Shown piece after piece: positions 1 through 9,571 of a DNA stretch of 64,000 nt (the stretch's first letter is position 1; each line of letters begins with the position of its first letter). The notes beneath the pieces are model-generated. The model saw only the letters and a list, made by a program, of their open reading frames with translations, did no database searches and was not told where the DNA came from. The DNA is from Bradyrhizobium sp. ISRA430. GTDB taxonomy: Bacteria > Pseudomonadota > Alphaproteobacteria > Rhizobiales > Xanthobacteraceae. The stretch covers positions 1,860,001-1,924,000 of the forward strand of contig NZ_CP094516.1 in NCBI RefSeq assembly GCF_029909975.1, given 5' to 3'. The position numbers and the translations under genes were made by a program.

Positions 1-1687
1 TGAAGCCGAACTTCAGCGTCACCTTGGAGAAGGTCGGGCTGATCTGCTCCAGCTTGACGCGCTCGGCCGGATCGATGCGCGGGGTCTGCGCGGTTTCGAT
101 GGTGAGAATGACATTCTTCTCATGCAGCACTTTGTAGTGCTTCAGACTATGCATGAGCGCCGTCGGCGCGCTGAGCGGGTCGCTGGTCAGGAATACGGCG
201 GTTCCGGGCACGCGCTGGGGTGGCCGCTTCTCCAGCATCGCCACGAGGTCGGCGAGCGGAAATTCGAGCTTGCGCGACTTGTCGAACAGCAGCCGGCTGC
301 CGCGCCGCCACGTGTACATCAAGAGGATCATCAGCGAGCCGAGCGCCAGCGGCACCCAGCCGCCCTCGAACACCTTGAGCAGGTTCGCGGTCAGGAAGGT
401 CAGGTCGAGGAAGAGGAAGGGGGCGATCAGCGCGGCCGCGGCGAGCGGCGACCACCTCCAGACCTTCCAGATCACGACAAAGCCCATCATCGCTGTGACC
501 ACCATGGTGCCGGTGACGGCGATGCCATAGGCAGAGGCCAGTGCGCTGGAGGAGCGGAACAGGAGCACCATCAGCATCACGGCGACAAGCAGAAGCTGGT
601 TGATGCGCGGAATGAAGATCTGGCCGGAATGGGCCTCAGAGGTATGACGAATTTCAAATCGCGGCAAAAGCCCGAGCTGGATCGCCTGGCGCGTCAGCGA
701 ATAGGCGCCGGTGATGACGGCTTGGCTCGCGATGACGGTCGCCATGGTGGCCAGCACGACCATGCTCCCGCGGAACCAGCCTTGCGGAAACAACTGGAAG
801 AACGGGCTCACGATCGCCCCGGGATCATCCAGGACCAGCGCCCCCTGCCCCAGATAGTTCAGCGCCAGCGACGGCAGCACGATGAACAGCCAGGCGGTCT
901 GGATCGGCCGCTTGCCGAAATGGCCGAGGTCGGCGTAGAGCGCCTCGGCGCCCGTGACCGCCAGGAACACCGCGCCCAGCGTGACGAAGCCGATGATGCC
1001 GTGGTGGAGCATGAAGGACACTGCGTAGAGCGGGTTCAGCGCGTACAGCACCTGCGGCTGCTGGATGATCGGACCGACCGCTGCGACCGCGATCACCGCA
1101 AACCAGACGCACATCACCGGCCCGAAAAACGCCGCGACGCGGGCAGTGCCGTGCGATTGCACGGCGAACAGACCGAGCAGGATCACCACGGTCAGCGGGA
1201 CGATGTAAGGCTCGAACGTCAAGGTGACGTCCTTCATGCCTTCGATCGCCGATAGCACCGAGACCGCCGGCGTGATCACGGCATCGCCATAGAACAGGGC
1301 GCCGGAAATGATGCCAAGCAGGACGATCGTCGCTCCGCGGGTGCCGACCGCGCGCTGTGCCAGCGCCATCAGGGCAAGCGTACCGCCCTCGCCATTGTTG
1401 TCGGCGCGGAGCAGGATCACGACGTATTTGAGCGTCACCACGACGATGAGCGCCCACAGGATCAGCGAGACCACGCCGAGCACAGCGGCGGTCGTGGGCG
1501 CCCCTTCCACGCCCGAGGCCACCATGACCGCCTCGCGAAACGCGTAGAGCGGGCTGGTGCCGATATCGCCATAGACGACGCCGATGCCGCCAAGCGTCAG
1601 CGCGCCGAACCCTGCGGTGGTATGGGCCTCGCCATGCCCATTGGCCGCCACCGTCGCCGGGGCGGGAACTGCTACGTCACTGGTCAT
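1..1687 (-). CDS. kup: Kup-family potassium uptake transporter, C-terminus cut by window edge
   Basis: Low-affinity K+ uptake, probably as K+/H+ symport, across the inner membrane (KUP/HAK/KT family). About 562 residues are visible. The N-terminus carries the family signature [11 protein letters not shown], followed by roughly twelve hydrophobic segments and the start of the cytoplasmic C-terminal domain; about 70 residues appear to be missing beyond position 1. The ATG at 1687 begins [10 protein letters not shown] shortly before the first membrane segment, as is usual for the family. A second kup gene lies directly upstream on the same strand with about 140 bp between them, so the two may be cotranscribed. 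They are clearly paralogous but well diverged. Confidence 0.93.
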   Translation of the reverse strand, partial: MTSDVAVPAPATVAANGHGEAHTTAGFGALTLGGIGVVYGDIGTSPLYAFREAVMVASGVEGAPTTAAVLGVVSLILWALIVVVTLKYVVILLRADNNGEGGTLALMALAQRAVGTRGATIVLLGIISGALFYGDAVITPAVSVLSAIEGMKDVTLTFEPYIVPLTVVILLGLFAVQSHGTARVAAFFGPVMCVWFAVIAVAAVGPIIQQPQVLYALNPLYAVSFMLHHGIIGFVTLGAVFLAVTGAEALYADLGHFGKRPIQTAWLFIVLPSLALNYLGQGALVLDDPGAIVSPFFQLFPQGWFRGSMVVLATMATVIASQAVITGAYSLTRQAIQLGLLPRFEIRHTSEAHSGQIFIPRINQLLLVAVMLMVLLFRSSSALASAYGIAVTGTMVVTAMMGFVVIWKVWRWSPLAAAALIAPFLFLDLTFLTANLLKVFEGGWVPLALGSLMILLMYTWRRGSRLLFDKSRKLEFPLADLVAMLEKRPPQRVPGTAVFLTSDPLSAPTALMHSLKHYKVLHEKNVILTIETAQTPRIDPAERVKLEQISPTFSKVTLKFGF

Positions 1688-1830
1688 GGGAGAGACTGGT
1701 GGCCTCTAAAAATGCTTCACTGCACAATGGCGGAAGAGAGCGCGCGGCTTATAGTCCTGCGCTGCCGGCATGGCCTAGCCCGATTTTGGGCCCTCGCCAT
1801 GCAAAAATCGCATAAGTCCGCCAATCGCGT

Positions 1831-3729
1831 TCAAATAGTGACCTGCGTGCCGACTTCAACCACTCGGCCGGTGGGAATTTGGAAATAGTCGGTCGCATCA
1901 TTGGCGGACCGACTCAGCGCGATGAACATATGGTCCTGCCAGAGCGGCATGCCGGATTGCGCCGAGGCTTTCAGTGACCGGCGCGACACGAAGAACGACG
2001 TCGACATGATGTCGAATTGCCAGCCCTGCTTGCGGGCGATCGCCAGAGCCTTGGGCACGTTCGGCTGCTCCATGAAGCCGAAGCGCAAGCGCACCTTGGA
2101 GAACTTGTCGCTGATCTTCTCCATGCGGAACCGCTCCGACAGATCGACCCGCGGTGTCTGCGCGGTCTCGATGGTCAGGATCACGTTGTGCTCGTGGAGC
2201 ACTTTGTTGTGCTTCAGGTTGTGCAACAGCGCGGTCGGCACAAAGGCGGGATCGCTGGTGAGGAAGACCGCGGTGCCCCTGACGATGTGCGGCGGCCGCT
2301 TCTCCAGACTTCGGATCAGGTCGTCCAGCGGCACCTCGATACGGCGGGTCTTCTGCAGCAGAATCCCCGTGCCCCGGCGCCAGGTCCAGATCATCGCCAC
2401 CATGGCCACGCCGAACAGCAACGGCACCCAAGCGCCCTCGAGTAGCTTGAGAAGATTGGCGCTGAAAAAAGTGATGTCGACCATGACGAGGGGCAGGATC
2501 ACCGCCGCGGCGGTTGCCGCACGCCAGTTCCACAGCTTCCAGATCACGATGAAGCCCATGATGCCATCGGCGACCATGGTGGTGGAAACGGCGATGCCAT
2601 AGGCCGAGGCCAGGCCGCTGGGGGTGCGGAACAACAGCACGAGCAGCATCACGCCGATCAAAAGCAGCCGGTTCACGCGCGGCAGATAGATCTGGCCGGC
2701 GTGGGTTTCGGAGGTGTATCGAACCTCGAAACGCGGCAAGAGACCAAGCTGCACCGCCTGATACACCAGCGAATAGGCGCCGGTGATCACCGCCTGGCTC
2801 GCGATCACGGTCGCGGCCGTCGCGAGTCCGACCAGCGGCAGCACCAATTGCTCGGGCACCATGCGATAGAAGGAGTGTTCGATCGCGCTGGGATCGGACA
2901 GCACCAGCGCGCCCTGCCCGAAATAGTTGATCAGGAGCGAGGGCAGCACGAAGAACAACCAGGCGGACTGAATCGGCTTGCGGCCGAAATGGCCGAGATC
3001 GGCATAGAGCGCCTCCCCGCCGGTCACCGCCAGGAAGACGGCGCCGAGCGTCACCAGGCCGATCGTGCCGTGCGATAGCAGGAATTGCAGCGCGTAGTAC
3101 GGATTGATCGCAGCCAGCACCGACGGGTCATCGGCGATGTGAACGATGCCCATCACAGCCAGGCTCGCGAACCACACCACCATGACCGGACCGAAGGCGG
3201 ACGCCACCAGCGCGGTGCCCTTGCTCTGCACCGCGAACAGCACCGCCAGGATGAGCACCGTCAGCGGCACCACGTAGTGTTCGAACGCCGGCGTCGCGAG
3301 TTTGAGGCCGTCGACCGCCGACAGCACCGAGATCGCCGGCGTGATCATGGAATCGCCGATGAACATGGAGGCGCCGACCACGCCGAGCGCGAGCAGGAAC
3401 CAACTTCGCCGCCCCAACGCGCGCTGGCCGAGCGCCATCAGCGAAAGCGTGCCACCCTCCCCTTTATTGTCCGCACGCAGCAAGAGCAGGACGTATTTGG
3501 CGGTGACGACGATCAGGAGCGCCCATAGGATCAGCGAAAGCACGCCGAGCACGATGACGCGAGAGACCGGCTGACCATGGGCCGCGCCGCTGACCGCCTC
3601 GTGAAACGCGTAGAGTGGCGAGGTGCCGATATCGCCGAAGACGACGCCGATGCTCCCGAGCGTGAGGGCCCAAAAACCCGAGGTGACCGGCCCTTCCTGG
3701 GCCTCGGTCGATGTGATGCTCGCCGTCAT
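1831..3729 (-). CDS. kup: Kup-family potassium uptake transporter (second tandem copy)
   Basis: 632-residue KUP/HAK/KT transporter for K+ import across the inner membrane. The signature GDIGTSPLY lies at residues 32-40. About twelve membrane segments follow, then a cytoplasmic C-terminal domain ending [10 protein letters not shown]. The reading frame stays open upstream to 3858, but that extension is arginine-rich and not Kup-like. The ATG at 3729 ([10 protein letters not shown]) gives the usual short N-terminal tail, although no strong Shine-Dalgarno sequence precedes it. It lies upstream of the partial copy at 1-1687 and shares the domain layout and many motifs with it. Tandem kup genes are known in Bradyrhizobium. 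Confidence 0.95.
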   Translation of the reverse strand: MTASITSTEAQEGPVTSGFWALTLGSIGVVFGDIGTSPLYAFHEAVSGAAHGQPVSRVIVLGVLSLILWALLIVVTAKYVLLLLRADNKGEGGTLSLMALGQRALGRRSWFLLALGVVGASMFIGDSMITPAISVLSAVDGLKLATPAFEHYVVPLTVLILAVLFAVQSKGTALVASAFGPVMVVWFASLAVMGIVHIADDPSVLAAINPYYALQFLLSHGTIGLVTLGAVFLAVTGGEALYADLGHFGRKPIQSAWLFFVLPSLLINYFGQGALVLSDPSAIEHSFYRMVPEQLVLPLVGLATAATVIASQAVITGAYSLVYQAVQLGLLPRFEVRYTSETHAGQIYLPRVNRLLLIGVMLLVLLFRTPSGLASAYGIAVSTTMVADGIMGFIVIWKLWNWRAATAAAVILPLVMVDITFFSANLLKLLEGAWVPLLFGVAMVAMIWTWRRGTGILLQKTRRIEVPLDDLIRSLEKRPPHIVRGTAVFLTSDPAFVPTALLHNLKHNKVLHEHNVILTIETAQTPRVDLSERFRMEKISDKFSKVRLRFGFMEQPNVPKALAIARKQGWQFDIMSTSFFVSRRSLKASAQSGMPLWQDHMFIALSRSANDATDYFQIPTGRVVEVGTQVTI

Positions 3730-3901
3730 GAGGGTGGAGAACGCTTCTTCCCTGGAATTGATCCGGCGCCTTTTGACGCTTCCGGCGCGCCTGTCAATTG
3801 TCACAGCATATAGCAGGCGCCGGAGCCGACGCTGTGACGGCGCCGCCACGCCCATCACCAGCGCGACGACATGCCTCAGGTAAAATGGTAGCGCAAGAGC
3901 G

Positions 3902-4732
3902 TTACGGCTTCAAATTCGGCGGCAACGGCGGATCTTCGCGCATCAGGGTGATCGTCACCCGCCGATTGGCGGCGAGCGACGGGTCGTCGGGAAACAGCGG
4001 CTGGGTATCCGCCTTGCCGGAGACGGCGAAGATGTGCGACGGCGGCAGGCCCTCACGTTCGAGAATCTGGCGCACGGCGTTGGCGCGATCGGCCGACAGA
4101 TCGAACGCGCCATAGTCGCCGCGCGTCGGCACGAGGCCGGCAGCCGTATGTCCGGCGATGGAGACTCGCAACGGCGTCGATTTGAGCGGGATCGCGAGCT
4201 TCTCGATCAGGCGGCGGGTGCGATCATAGGGCACCTTGGAGCCGTCGGGAAACATCGAGCGGCCGTCCTGGTCGACGATCTCGAGATTGAGGCCCTGCTT
4301 GGTCTCCTCGAACATGATGTGCTTGGACATCTCGGTCAGTTCCGGCATGTCCTGCAAAGCCTGGCGGAGCGAGGCCGCGGCAAGCGCAAAGTCACGATCG
4401 ACCTTGATCTTGGCGCCCGAGGTCCGGTTGCGATCCTCCTGGTCCGGCGTCGGCGTGTTGGAGGCATCTTCGGGCTGGATGTGGTCGATGTTCTTCAGCC
4501 GCGGACGCGTCGGCAGGCCGTCGGCCTCGACGATGCCGGCATAGCGCGCCTCGCTCTGGATGCCGAAGGCGTCGCGCATGGAGCCGGCGACGATCTTCAG
4601 CTTGTTCGCGTCCTGCGTCGAGAACGCGACGAGCATCACGAAGAAGCTCATCATCAGGCCCATCAGGTCGGCGAAGGTCACGAACCAGCCGTGACCGCCT
4701 CCATGTGCATCGCCGCGCTTCTTCTTGGCCAT
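3902..4732 (-). CDS. motB: MotB-like flagellar stator protein with OmpA/MotB peptidoglycan-binding domain
   Basis: 276 residues. A short basic cytoplasmic tail precedes one membrane segment, [20 protein letters not shown], at about residues 16-35. D22 in it matches the proton-binding Asp of MotB. The periplasmic part has a linker and an OmpA-like domain over the last 110 residues, with peptidoglycan-binding features GHTAA and [13 protein letters not shown]. It forms the stator with MotA, using proton flow to drive the flagellar motor while anchored to the cell wall. The start is 24 bp after the motA stop, so the two form an operon. No other flagellar genes are in the window. A MotB-like role in some other energised complex cannot be excluded. 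Confidence 0.9.
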   Translation of the reverse strand: MAKKKRGDAHGGGHGWFVTFADLMGLMMSFFVMLVAFSTQDANKLKIVAGSMRDAFGIQSEARYAGIVEADGLPTRPRLKNIDHIQPEDASNTPTPDQEDRNRTSGAKIKVDRDFALAAASLRQALQDMPELTEMSKHIMFEETKQGLNLEIVDQDGRSMFPDGSKVPYDRTRRLIEKLAIPLKSTPLRVSIAGHTAAGLVPTRGDYGAFDLSADRANAVRQILEREGLPPSHIFAVSGKADTQPLFPDDPSLAANRRVTITLMREDPPLPPNLKP

Positions 4733-4756
4733 GTCTTACGATCCCGGCGGGCGGCG

Positions 4757-5530
4757 TCAGGCCGGCACCGGCTCGCCCTCGGCGTGGCGATGTTTCTCCG
4801 GCAGGTAGGCCAGCAGCATTTCGCGCACGAGCGTCGGGCTCTTGGAGTCGCGGATCATCAGGATGCCGTCGATGATCAGCGTGCGGTTGGTCTCCTCGTC
4901 GAGCAGCTTGCCGTGAAGCTTGTCGGCGATCGGCAGGCAAAACAGGTTCGCCACGAGCGCGCCGTAGAGCGTCGCGAGCAGCGCGGTCGCCATGAACGGG
5001 CCGAGCTTGGAGGGATCGGTCATGTTGGCAAACATCTGCACCATGCCGATCAGGGTGCCGATCATGCCAAAGGCCGGGGCGCAGTCGCCGATGGCGCGGT
5101 AGATCTTGCTGCCCTCGTCGAGATGCATGAGGAAATTGTCGCGGTCGCGCTCGAGATTGTCGCGGATGAAGTCGAGGTCGTAGCCGTCGGCGACGTAGCG
5201 GATGCCCTTGGCGAGGAACGGCTCGTCGGTCTCGACCTTTTCCAGGCCGACCGGACCCTGCTTGCGGGCGATCTCGGCGATGCGGGCGAGTTCGTCGACG
5301 AGATCATGCGCCGACAGCCGGCTCATGGTGAAGGCGAACTTGGCGCCGAGCGGGAGGCCATGCAGTAGCGCGCTGAGGGGAAAGCGGATCATGGTGGCGG
5401 AGATCGAGCCGCCGAAGATGATGATCATCGCATGTTCTGAGATGAACATGTGGAGGTCGCCACCCATGATCATCATCACTGAGATGACGATGATGCCTGC
5501 AACGAGGCCGGCGCCCGTCATGATATCCAT
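4757..5530 (-). CDS. motA: MotA/TolQ/ExbB-type proton channel protein, flagellar stator MotA
   Basis: 257 residues with four membrane segments: two near the N-terminus and two in the second half around FGMIGTLIGMVQMF and ATLYGALVANLFCLPIADKL. The charged cytoplasmic loop between them is the part that contacts the rotor. The ATG at 5530 (MDIMTGAGLV) has a GGAG Shine-Dalgarno upstream; an in-frame upstream start would add 16 non-conserved residues. It pairs with the MotB gene 24 bp downstream to form the inner-membrane stator ring. The conserved prolines of the third and fourth membrane segments are visible. Confidence 0.92.
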   Translation of the reverse strand: MDIMTGAGLVAGIIVISVMMIMGGDLHMFISEHAMIIIFGGSISATMIRFPLSALLHGLPLGAKFAFTMSRLSAHDLVDELARIAEIARKQGPVGLEKVETDEPFLAKGIRYVADGYDLDFIRDNLERDRDNFLMHLDEGSKIYRAIGDCAPAFGMIGTLIGMVQMFANMTDPSKLGPFMATALLATLYGALVANLFCLPIADKLHGKLLDEETNRTLIIDGILMIRDSKSPTLVREMLLAYLPEKHRHAEGEPVPA

Positions 5531-5751
5531 GGGAGACTCCAACGCGAACGCAACAACGGCCGTCCTGGCCGATGGCACGGCCCAACCCCGAACCGCATCG
5601 GAAACCCTAATTGGCCGCCATTAAAGACGCGTAAAGGTTAAGTGCGGACGACGCGGCGAACCGGCGCGGGACGTGCCGAGAGGACGCCGGCTTCGCCGTC
5701 CGGCGACCGGAAACTCAACACTTTGCTAACCATAAGCGGCCGCCCTGAGGT

Positions 5752-6576
5752 CTAGGACGACAGCCCCACGAGCTTGAGGCTAAGCGCGCGCAGGCGCTTG
5801 CGGGCGTCGGCATCGTAGGCTTGCGGATTGGCGCGCGCCTCGTTCATGCCGTTGAAGAACAGGCCGCTACGGCCGGCGATGTCGTCGCCTTCGATGAGAT
5901 GCAGGATCGCCGCACCGCCCTGCTCCACCGTCGAGATCGGCGTGATGCCGCCGGCGCGCACCATCGTGGTGTTCATGTAGGTCGCCGGATGCAGCGAGTT
6001 CACGGTGATGCCCATGCCCTTCACCTCTTCCGCGAAATCGATGGTGAACATGATCTGCGCGAGCTTGCTCTGCGCATAGGCGCGCGAGCCGCTGTAGCCC
6101 TTCGTGATCATGACGTCGTCGAAATCGATCGGATGCTGGCCAAGCGAGGCAACGTTGACGATGCGCGAAGGAGAAGCGGTCTTGAGCAGCGGCAGCAGGA
6201 GATGCGCGAGGAGGAAGCCGGAGAGATAGTTCACGGCGAAGCGCAGCTCATGGCCGTCCGCACTCTCCTGGCGTTGCGGCCCGCCGTTCTGCGAGCCGAT
6301 GCCGGCACTGCTAACGAAGACGTCGAGACGGCGATGATCGCGTATCACGGCCGCGGCGAGCTCTTGCGTGCCCGACAACGACGACAGATCGGCCTGGTAA
6401 AACGTCGGCGCGACATGACCGGCCTTCACGATCTCGTCGATCAGCGTTTTGCCACGCAGGGCGTCACGGCCATGAATCAGGACCTTTGCACCGTCTTCGG
6501 CCAGCCGGCGAGCAACGTAGCGGCCGACGCCGTCCGTTGAGCCGGTTATCAAGACTGTCTTGTCACTCATCTTCAT
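5752..6576 (-). CDS. Short-chain dehydrogenase/reductase (SDR)
   Basis: 274-residue classical SDR with a Rossmann fold. The cofactor motif TGSTDGVG is at residues 11-18, SSAG at about 89-92, the catalytic serine is S144, and the YxxxK pair is Y167/K171. The substrate is unknown; the closest recognisable relatives are retinol-dehydrogenase-like SDRs with the HPATYMNTTMV segment after the active site. It is divergent from the small membrane protein at 6678 with about 100 bp between starts. The nearest downstream gene, motA, is preceded by a gap of about 220 bp, so it is probably transcribed alone. Confidence 0.9.
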   Translation of the reverse strand: MKMSDKTVLITGSTDGVGRYVARRLAEDGAKVLIHGRDALRGKTLIDEIVKAGHVAPTFYQADLSSLSGTQELAAAVIRDHRRLDVFVSSAGIGSQNGGPQRQESADGHELRFAVNYLSGFLLAHLLLPLLKTASPSRIVNVASLGQHPIDFDDVMITKGYSGSRAYAQSKLAQIMFTIDFAEEVKGMGITVNSLHPATYMNTTMVRAGGITPISTVEQGGAAILHLIEGDDIAGRSGLFFNGMNEARANPQAYDADARKRLRALSLKLVGLSS

Positions 6577-6677
6577 CGTGCCAGCACCTCCGGCTGCGGC
6601 CCTGCGCCACGGGTCGGGAACATCAAGGACAAGGTATTATCTGGGTGCGGCATGCTCTATCGCGAGAGCCATTCGCA

Positions 6678-6968
6678 ATGCTGATGCTGTTCAGTCTTCT
6701 CACCGCGCTGCCCGCGGTTCTGGCGCTCCACCTGCTTGAACCGGAGCTTGTCCTACCGGCATTCAGCATCGTGCTTTTTGTCGAGGCCGCCTTCGCCGTG
6801 ATCGCCGCGCGCCTCATGAGAGCCCCGGACAATGCGGAAGGCATCACTCTATGGGATTTTGCCGGCGGATTCATCCTGATTGGCTGCGCCGCCGCAATGC
6901 TCGGCGAGCCGGATCAGGCCGCCCTGTTCCTGGAGCAGGGCGGCCAACGACCGACATCGCGGCCGTAG
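6678..6968 (+). CDS. Small hydrophobic membrane protein, unknown function
   Basis: 96 residues from the ATG at 6678 (MLMLFSLLTALPAVLALHLL). The frame is open further upstream, but that extension is arginine/serine-rich and lies opposite the SDR gene's 5' end, so it is not accepted. Three hydrophobic segments are visible (about residues 2-20, 25-45 and 60-80), ending in a short polar tail LEQGGQRPTSRP. No family was recognised. It stands alone between the divergent SDR gene and the convergent RraA-family gene. Confidence 0.55.
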   Translation: MLMLFSLLTALPAVLALHLLEPELVLPAFSIVLFVEAAFAVIAARLMRAPDNAEGITLWDFAGGFILIGCAAAMLGEPDQAALFLEQGGQRPTSRP

Positions 6969-6981
6969 ATCGTTCACGCCG

Positions 6982-7701
6982 TCAGTGAATCTCCGCCGAA
7001 CGCTTCAGCGCGGCCTTCAGCTTCTCCAGCGAGAAATCGGGGCTGCGCGCGATCTCCAGGATCGGCGTCTCGCGGCGGCCGCAGAGCTCGGCGGCTTCAG
7101 GAAGCTTAGCGGCGACGTCGAGCGGGATCACGATAGCGCCGTGCTGGTCGGCGTGGATCAGATCGTCGGACTTCACGGTCATGCCCGCGACGCGAACCTC
7201 GCCGCCAAAGCTCTCCGCATGGACCCAGGCATGCGACGGGCCGATCGAGCCGGCGAGCGCCTGGAAGCCCGGGGCCCATTGCGGGATGTCGCGGATCGAG
7301 CCGTCGGTGATGACGCCGAGGCAGCCGAGCGCCTTGTGCACGTTGCTCTGCACCTCGCCCCAGAACGCACCATAGCCGACGTCGGGACCGTCGATGTCCT
7401 GGATCACGGAGATACGCGGGCCGTGGCCAGTGCCGACATATTCGTAGTATTCGATGCGGCGCTTGGCCTGCTCTTCCGCCGGCAGCGAGGATTTCAGGAC
7501 GGAGCGGATCGCAACCGTGCGGGCATAGCCGACGATCGGCGGCAGATCCGGAAACGGGCAGACCAACTGCTTCGTGGTGTAGCCGATGAGCCGGCGCTCC
7601 GGCGCCACGATCTCCATGGCGTTGCAGATCGTCGGCGTGTCATAACGGCCCAGCGCTTCGAGGACGGAAGCAGGCAGCAGCCCGGTCGCGGAATTCGTCA
7701 C
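6982..7701 (-). CDS. RraA-family protein (aldolase/ribonuclease-regulator-like fold)
   Basis: About 239 residues from a GTG at 7701, chosen because a GGGAGAG ribosome-binding site sits at good spacing; an in-frame ATG at 7779 would add 26 non-conserved residues. Family features are GVITDGSIRD (the Arg-Asp pair of the HMG/CHA aldolase and RraA superfamily) and DDLIHADQHGAIVIP. The family includes 4-hydroxy-4-methyl-2-oxoglutarate/oxaloacetate aldolases as well as the RNase E inhibitor RraA, so the exact function is open. The insert in the middle (EYYEYVGTGHGPRISVIQD) suggests the longer RraA-like dilatase/aldolase type. It is convergent with the small membrane protein gene. Confidence 0.82.
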   Translation of the reverse strand: MTNSATGLLPASVLEALGRYDTPTICNAMEIVAPERRLIGYTTKQLVCPFPDLPPIVGYARTVAIRSVLKSSLPAEEQAKRRIEYYEYVGTGHGPRISVIQDIDGPDVGYGAFWGEVQSNVHKALGCLGVITDGSIRDIPQWAPGFQALAGSIGPSHAWVHAESFGGEVRVAGMTVKSDDLIHADQHGAIVIPLDVAAKLPEAAELCGRRETPILEIARSPDFSLEKLKAALKRSAEIH

Positions 7702-7822
7702 GGCGTTCTCTCCCAGATTGGCGGCTGCTTTGGCGCGATGCCGCCGGCACAGGGCGATATAGCCGAGATCGGGCCTCAACCCAACTCACTGGGCCTCATG
7801 GCAGATATTTGCACGCGACCGC

Positions 7823-8707
7823 TCAGTGCAGCCGTTCGGGCCGGTCGTCGTGCGCCTGATCCGGCAGGTTTGCCGCGAGCGCCGCGGATGATTGCGGCTG
7901 CGCCACCTCACTGGTTGACGGCGCTGTGGCCCCCGCGGCGCGGGCCTGGTCGCGGTACGACTTGTAGCCAAGCGGCAGGCTGAGCAGATACAGCACCGTG
8001 CCGGCCGAGAGGATGTACCAGGGATAACTGATCAGCAGCGCGATGAAGAAGATCACCGCGACGAAGGCCGGCAGCACCAGCTCAGGCGGTACGCGCATGC
8101 GCATGGTCTTGCCGGAGAACACCGGCAGGCGCGACACCATCAAGAAGCCTATCAGGAGCGTGTAGGCCGCCGTTACCGCGGCAGGCCAGCGCCCGAGTTC
8201 CAGGAACGCAACATAGATCGGCAGCAGCACCGTGATCGCGCCGGCGGGCGCCGGCACGCCGGTGAAGAAATTGGCGGCAAAGGCCGGCTTGTCGGGATCG
8301 TCCATGGTGGCGTTGAAGCGCGCGAGGCGCAGGCCGCCGGAAATCGCGAATACCATGGCGGCGATCCAGCCAGCGTTGCCGAGCTCGTGCAATTGCCAGA
8401 AGTACAGCATCAGGCCCGGCGCGACGCCGAAATTGACGAAGTCGGCAAGGCTGTCGAGCTCGGCGCCGAATTTCGATTGGCCCTTGATCATGCGCGCGAT
8501 GCGGCCGTCGATGCCGTCAAGCGCCGCCGCGAACACGATGGCGTAGACGGCGAGCGACATCCGTCCCTCGATCGAGAGGCGGATCGCCGTCAGGCCCGCG
8601 CAGATTGCCAGCAGCGTGATGACGTTGGGCACCAGCATCCGCACCGGGATCGGGCGGAACCGCCGGCGGCGCGCAGCATCCGGATACTTGAAGTCATAGG
8701 GCGTCAT
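7823..8707 (-). CDS. pssA: CDP-diacylglycerol--serine O-phosphatidyltransferase
   Basis: 294 residues. Makes phosphatidylserine from CDP-diacylglycerol and serine at the inner membrane, the first step to phosphatidylethanolamine. The CDP-alcohol phosphatidyltransferase motif is complete: D64-x2-D67-G68-x2-A71-R72, then G81, D85 and D89. About seven hydrophobic segments follow, and the tail is low-complexity Ala/Gln-rich. It lies 86 bp downstream of psd on the same strand, so consecutive enzymes of one pathway are probably cotranscribed. Confidence 0.95.
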   Translation of the reverse strand: MTPYDFKYPDAARRRRFRPIPVRMLVPNVITLLAICAGLTAIRLSIEGRMSLAVYAIVFAAALDGIDGRIARMIKGQSKFGAELDSLADFVNFGVAPGLMLYFWQLHELGNAGWIAAMVFAISGGLRLARFNATMDDPDKPAFAANFFTGVPAPAGAITVLLPIYVAFLELGRWPAAVTAAYTLLIGFLMVSRLPVFSGKTMRMRVPPELVLPAFVAVIFFIALLISYPWYILSAGTVLYLLSLPLGYKSYRDQARAAGATAPSTSEVAQPQSSAALAANLPDQAHDDRPERLH

Positions 8708-8793
8708 GGCTCGTCCTCACCTTAAGGCGAGATATAGCAAGCCGCTTCCCCCTCCGCCATTGCGGCGGAACGCCCCTTTCGCCGATGTAATGG

Positions 8794-9492
8794 TTAATTG
8801 GCGCGGTAGGTGCGGCCCGGGTCGTCGGCGGAAAGATCGGCCAGGATCGTTTCGCCGGCGATCGCGGTCTGCCCTTCCGAGACCAGGGCCTTGGTGCCGA
8901 GCGGCAGATAGACGTCGAGCCGCGAGCCAAAGCGGATCAGGCCGAAGCGCTCGCCGGCCCCGATCGCCTGCCCTTCCTTGACGAAGCAGACGATGCGCTT
9001 TGCCACCAGCCCCGCGATCTGAATCACGCCGATCCGCGCCGTGGGCGTCGAGATGACCAGCGAATTGCGCTCATTGTCCTCGCTCGCCTTGTCGAGCTCG
9101 GCATTGATGAACAGGCCGGGCCGGTAGGCGATGCGGTCCACCCTGCCCGCCACTGGGCTGCGGTTCACATGGCAATTGAACACGCTCATGAAGATCGAGA
9201 CCCGCGGCAGCGGGCGATCGCCGAGGCCGAGCTCGGCCGGCGGCAGCGCCATCGTGATCATCGACACGCGCCCGTCGGCCGGCGACACCACGAGCCCCTC
9301 GCGCACCGGAGTCACGCGCACGGGGTCGCGGAAGAACAGCGCACACCACACCGTGAGCACGGTCCCGATCCAACCGAGCGGCGACCACAGCCAGAACAGG
9401 ACGAGGCTTACCAGCGCGAAGGCGCCGATGAAGGGATAGCCTTCCTTGTGGATCGGCGGGATCTGACGCTGGATCGAATCGAGAATGGACAT
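8794..9492 (-). CDS. psd: Phosphatidylserine decarboxylase proenzyme
   Basis: 232 residues, the short bacterial/archaeal-type Psd. Decarboxylates phosphatidylserine to phosphatidylethanolamine. There is a hydrophobic N-terminal anchor (about residues 20-53), PADGRV with D73, and NCHVNRSP with H108. RFGS near residues 187-190 is where self-cleavage between Gly and Ser would create the pyruvoyl group. The gene precedes pssA, the usual rhizobial order, and both enzymes should act at the inner membrane. Confidence 0.95.
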   Translation of the reverse strand: MSILDSIQRQIPPIHKEGYPFIGAFALVSLVLFWLWSPLGWIGTVLTVWCALFFRDPVRVTPVREGLVVSPADGRVSMITMALPPAELGLGDRPLPRVSIFMSVFNCHVNRSPVAGRVDRIAYRPGLFINAELDKASEDNERNSLVISTPTARIGVIQIAGLVAKRIVCFVKEGQAIGAGERFGLIRFGSRLDVYLPLGTKALVSEGQTAIAGETILADLSADDPGRTYRAN

Positions 9493-9571
9493 CGCTATCT
9501 GCCGCTGAAGAGTTGATTGCGCGCCACGCGCGCCGGAGTTGTTTAGGCCAGAGTTGGGATCAGAGACAAGG

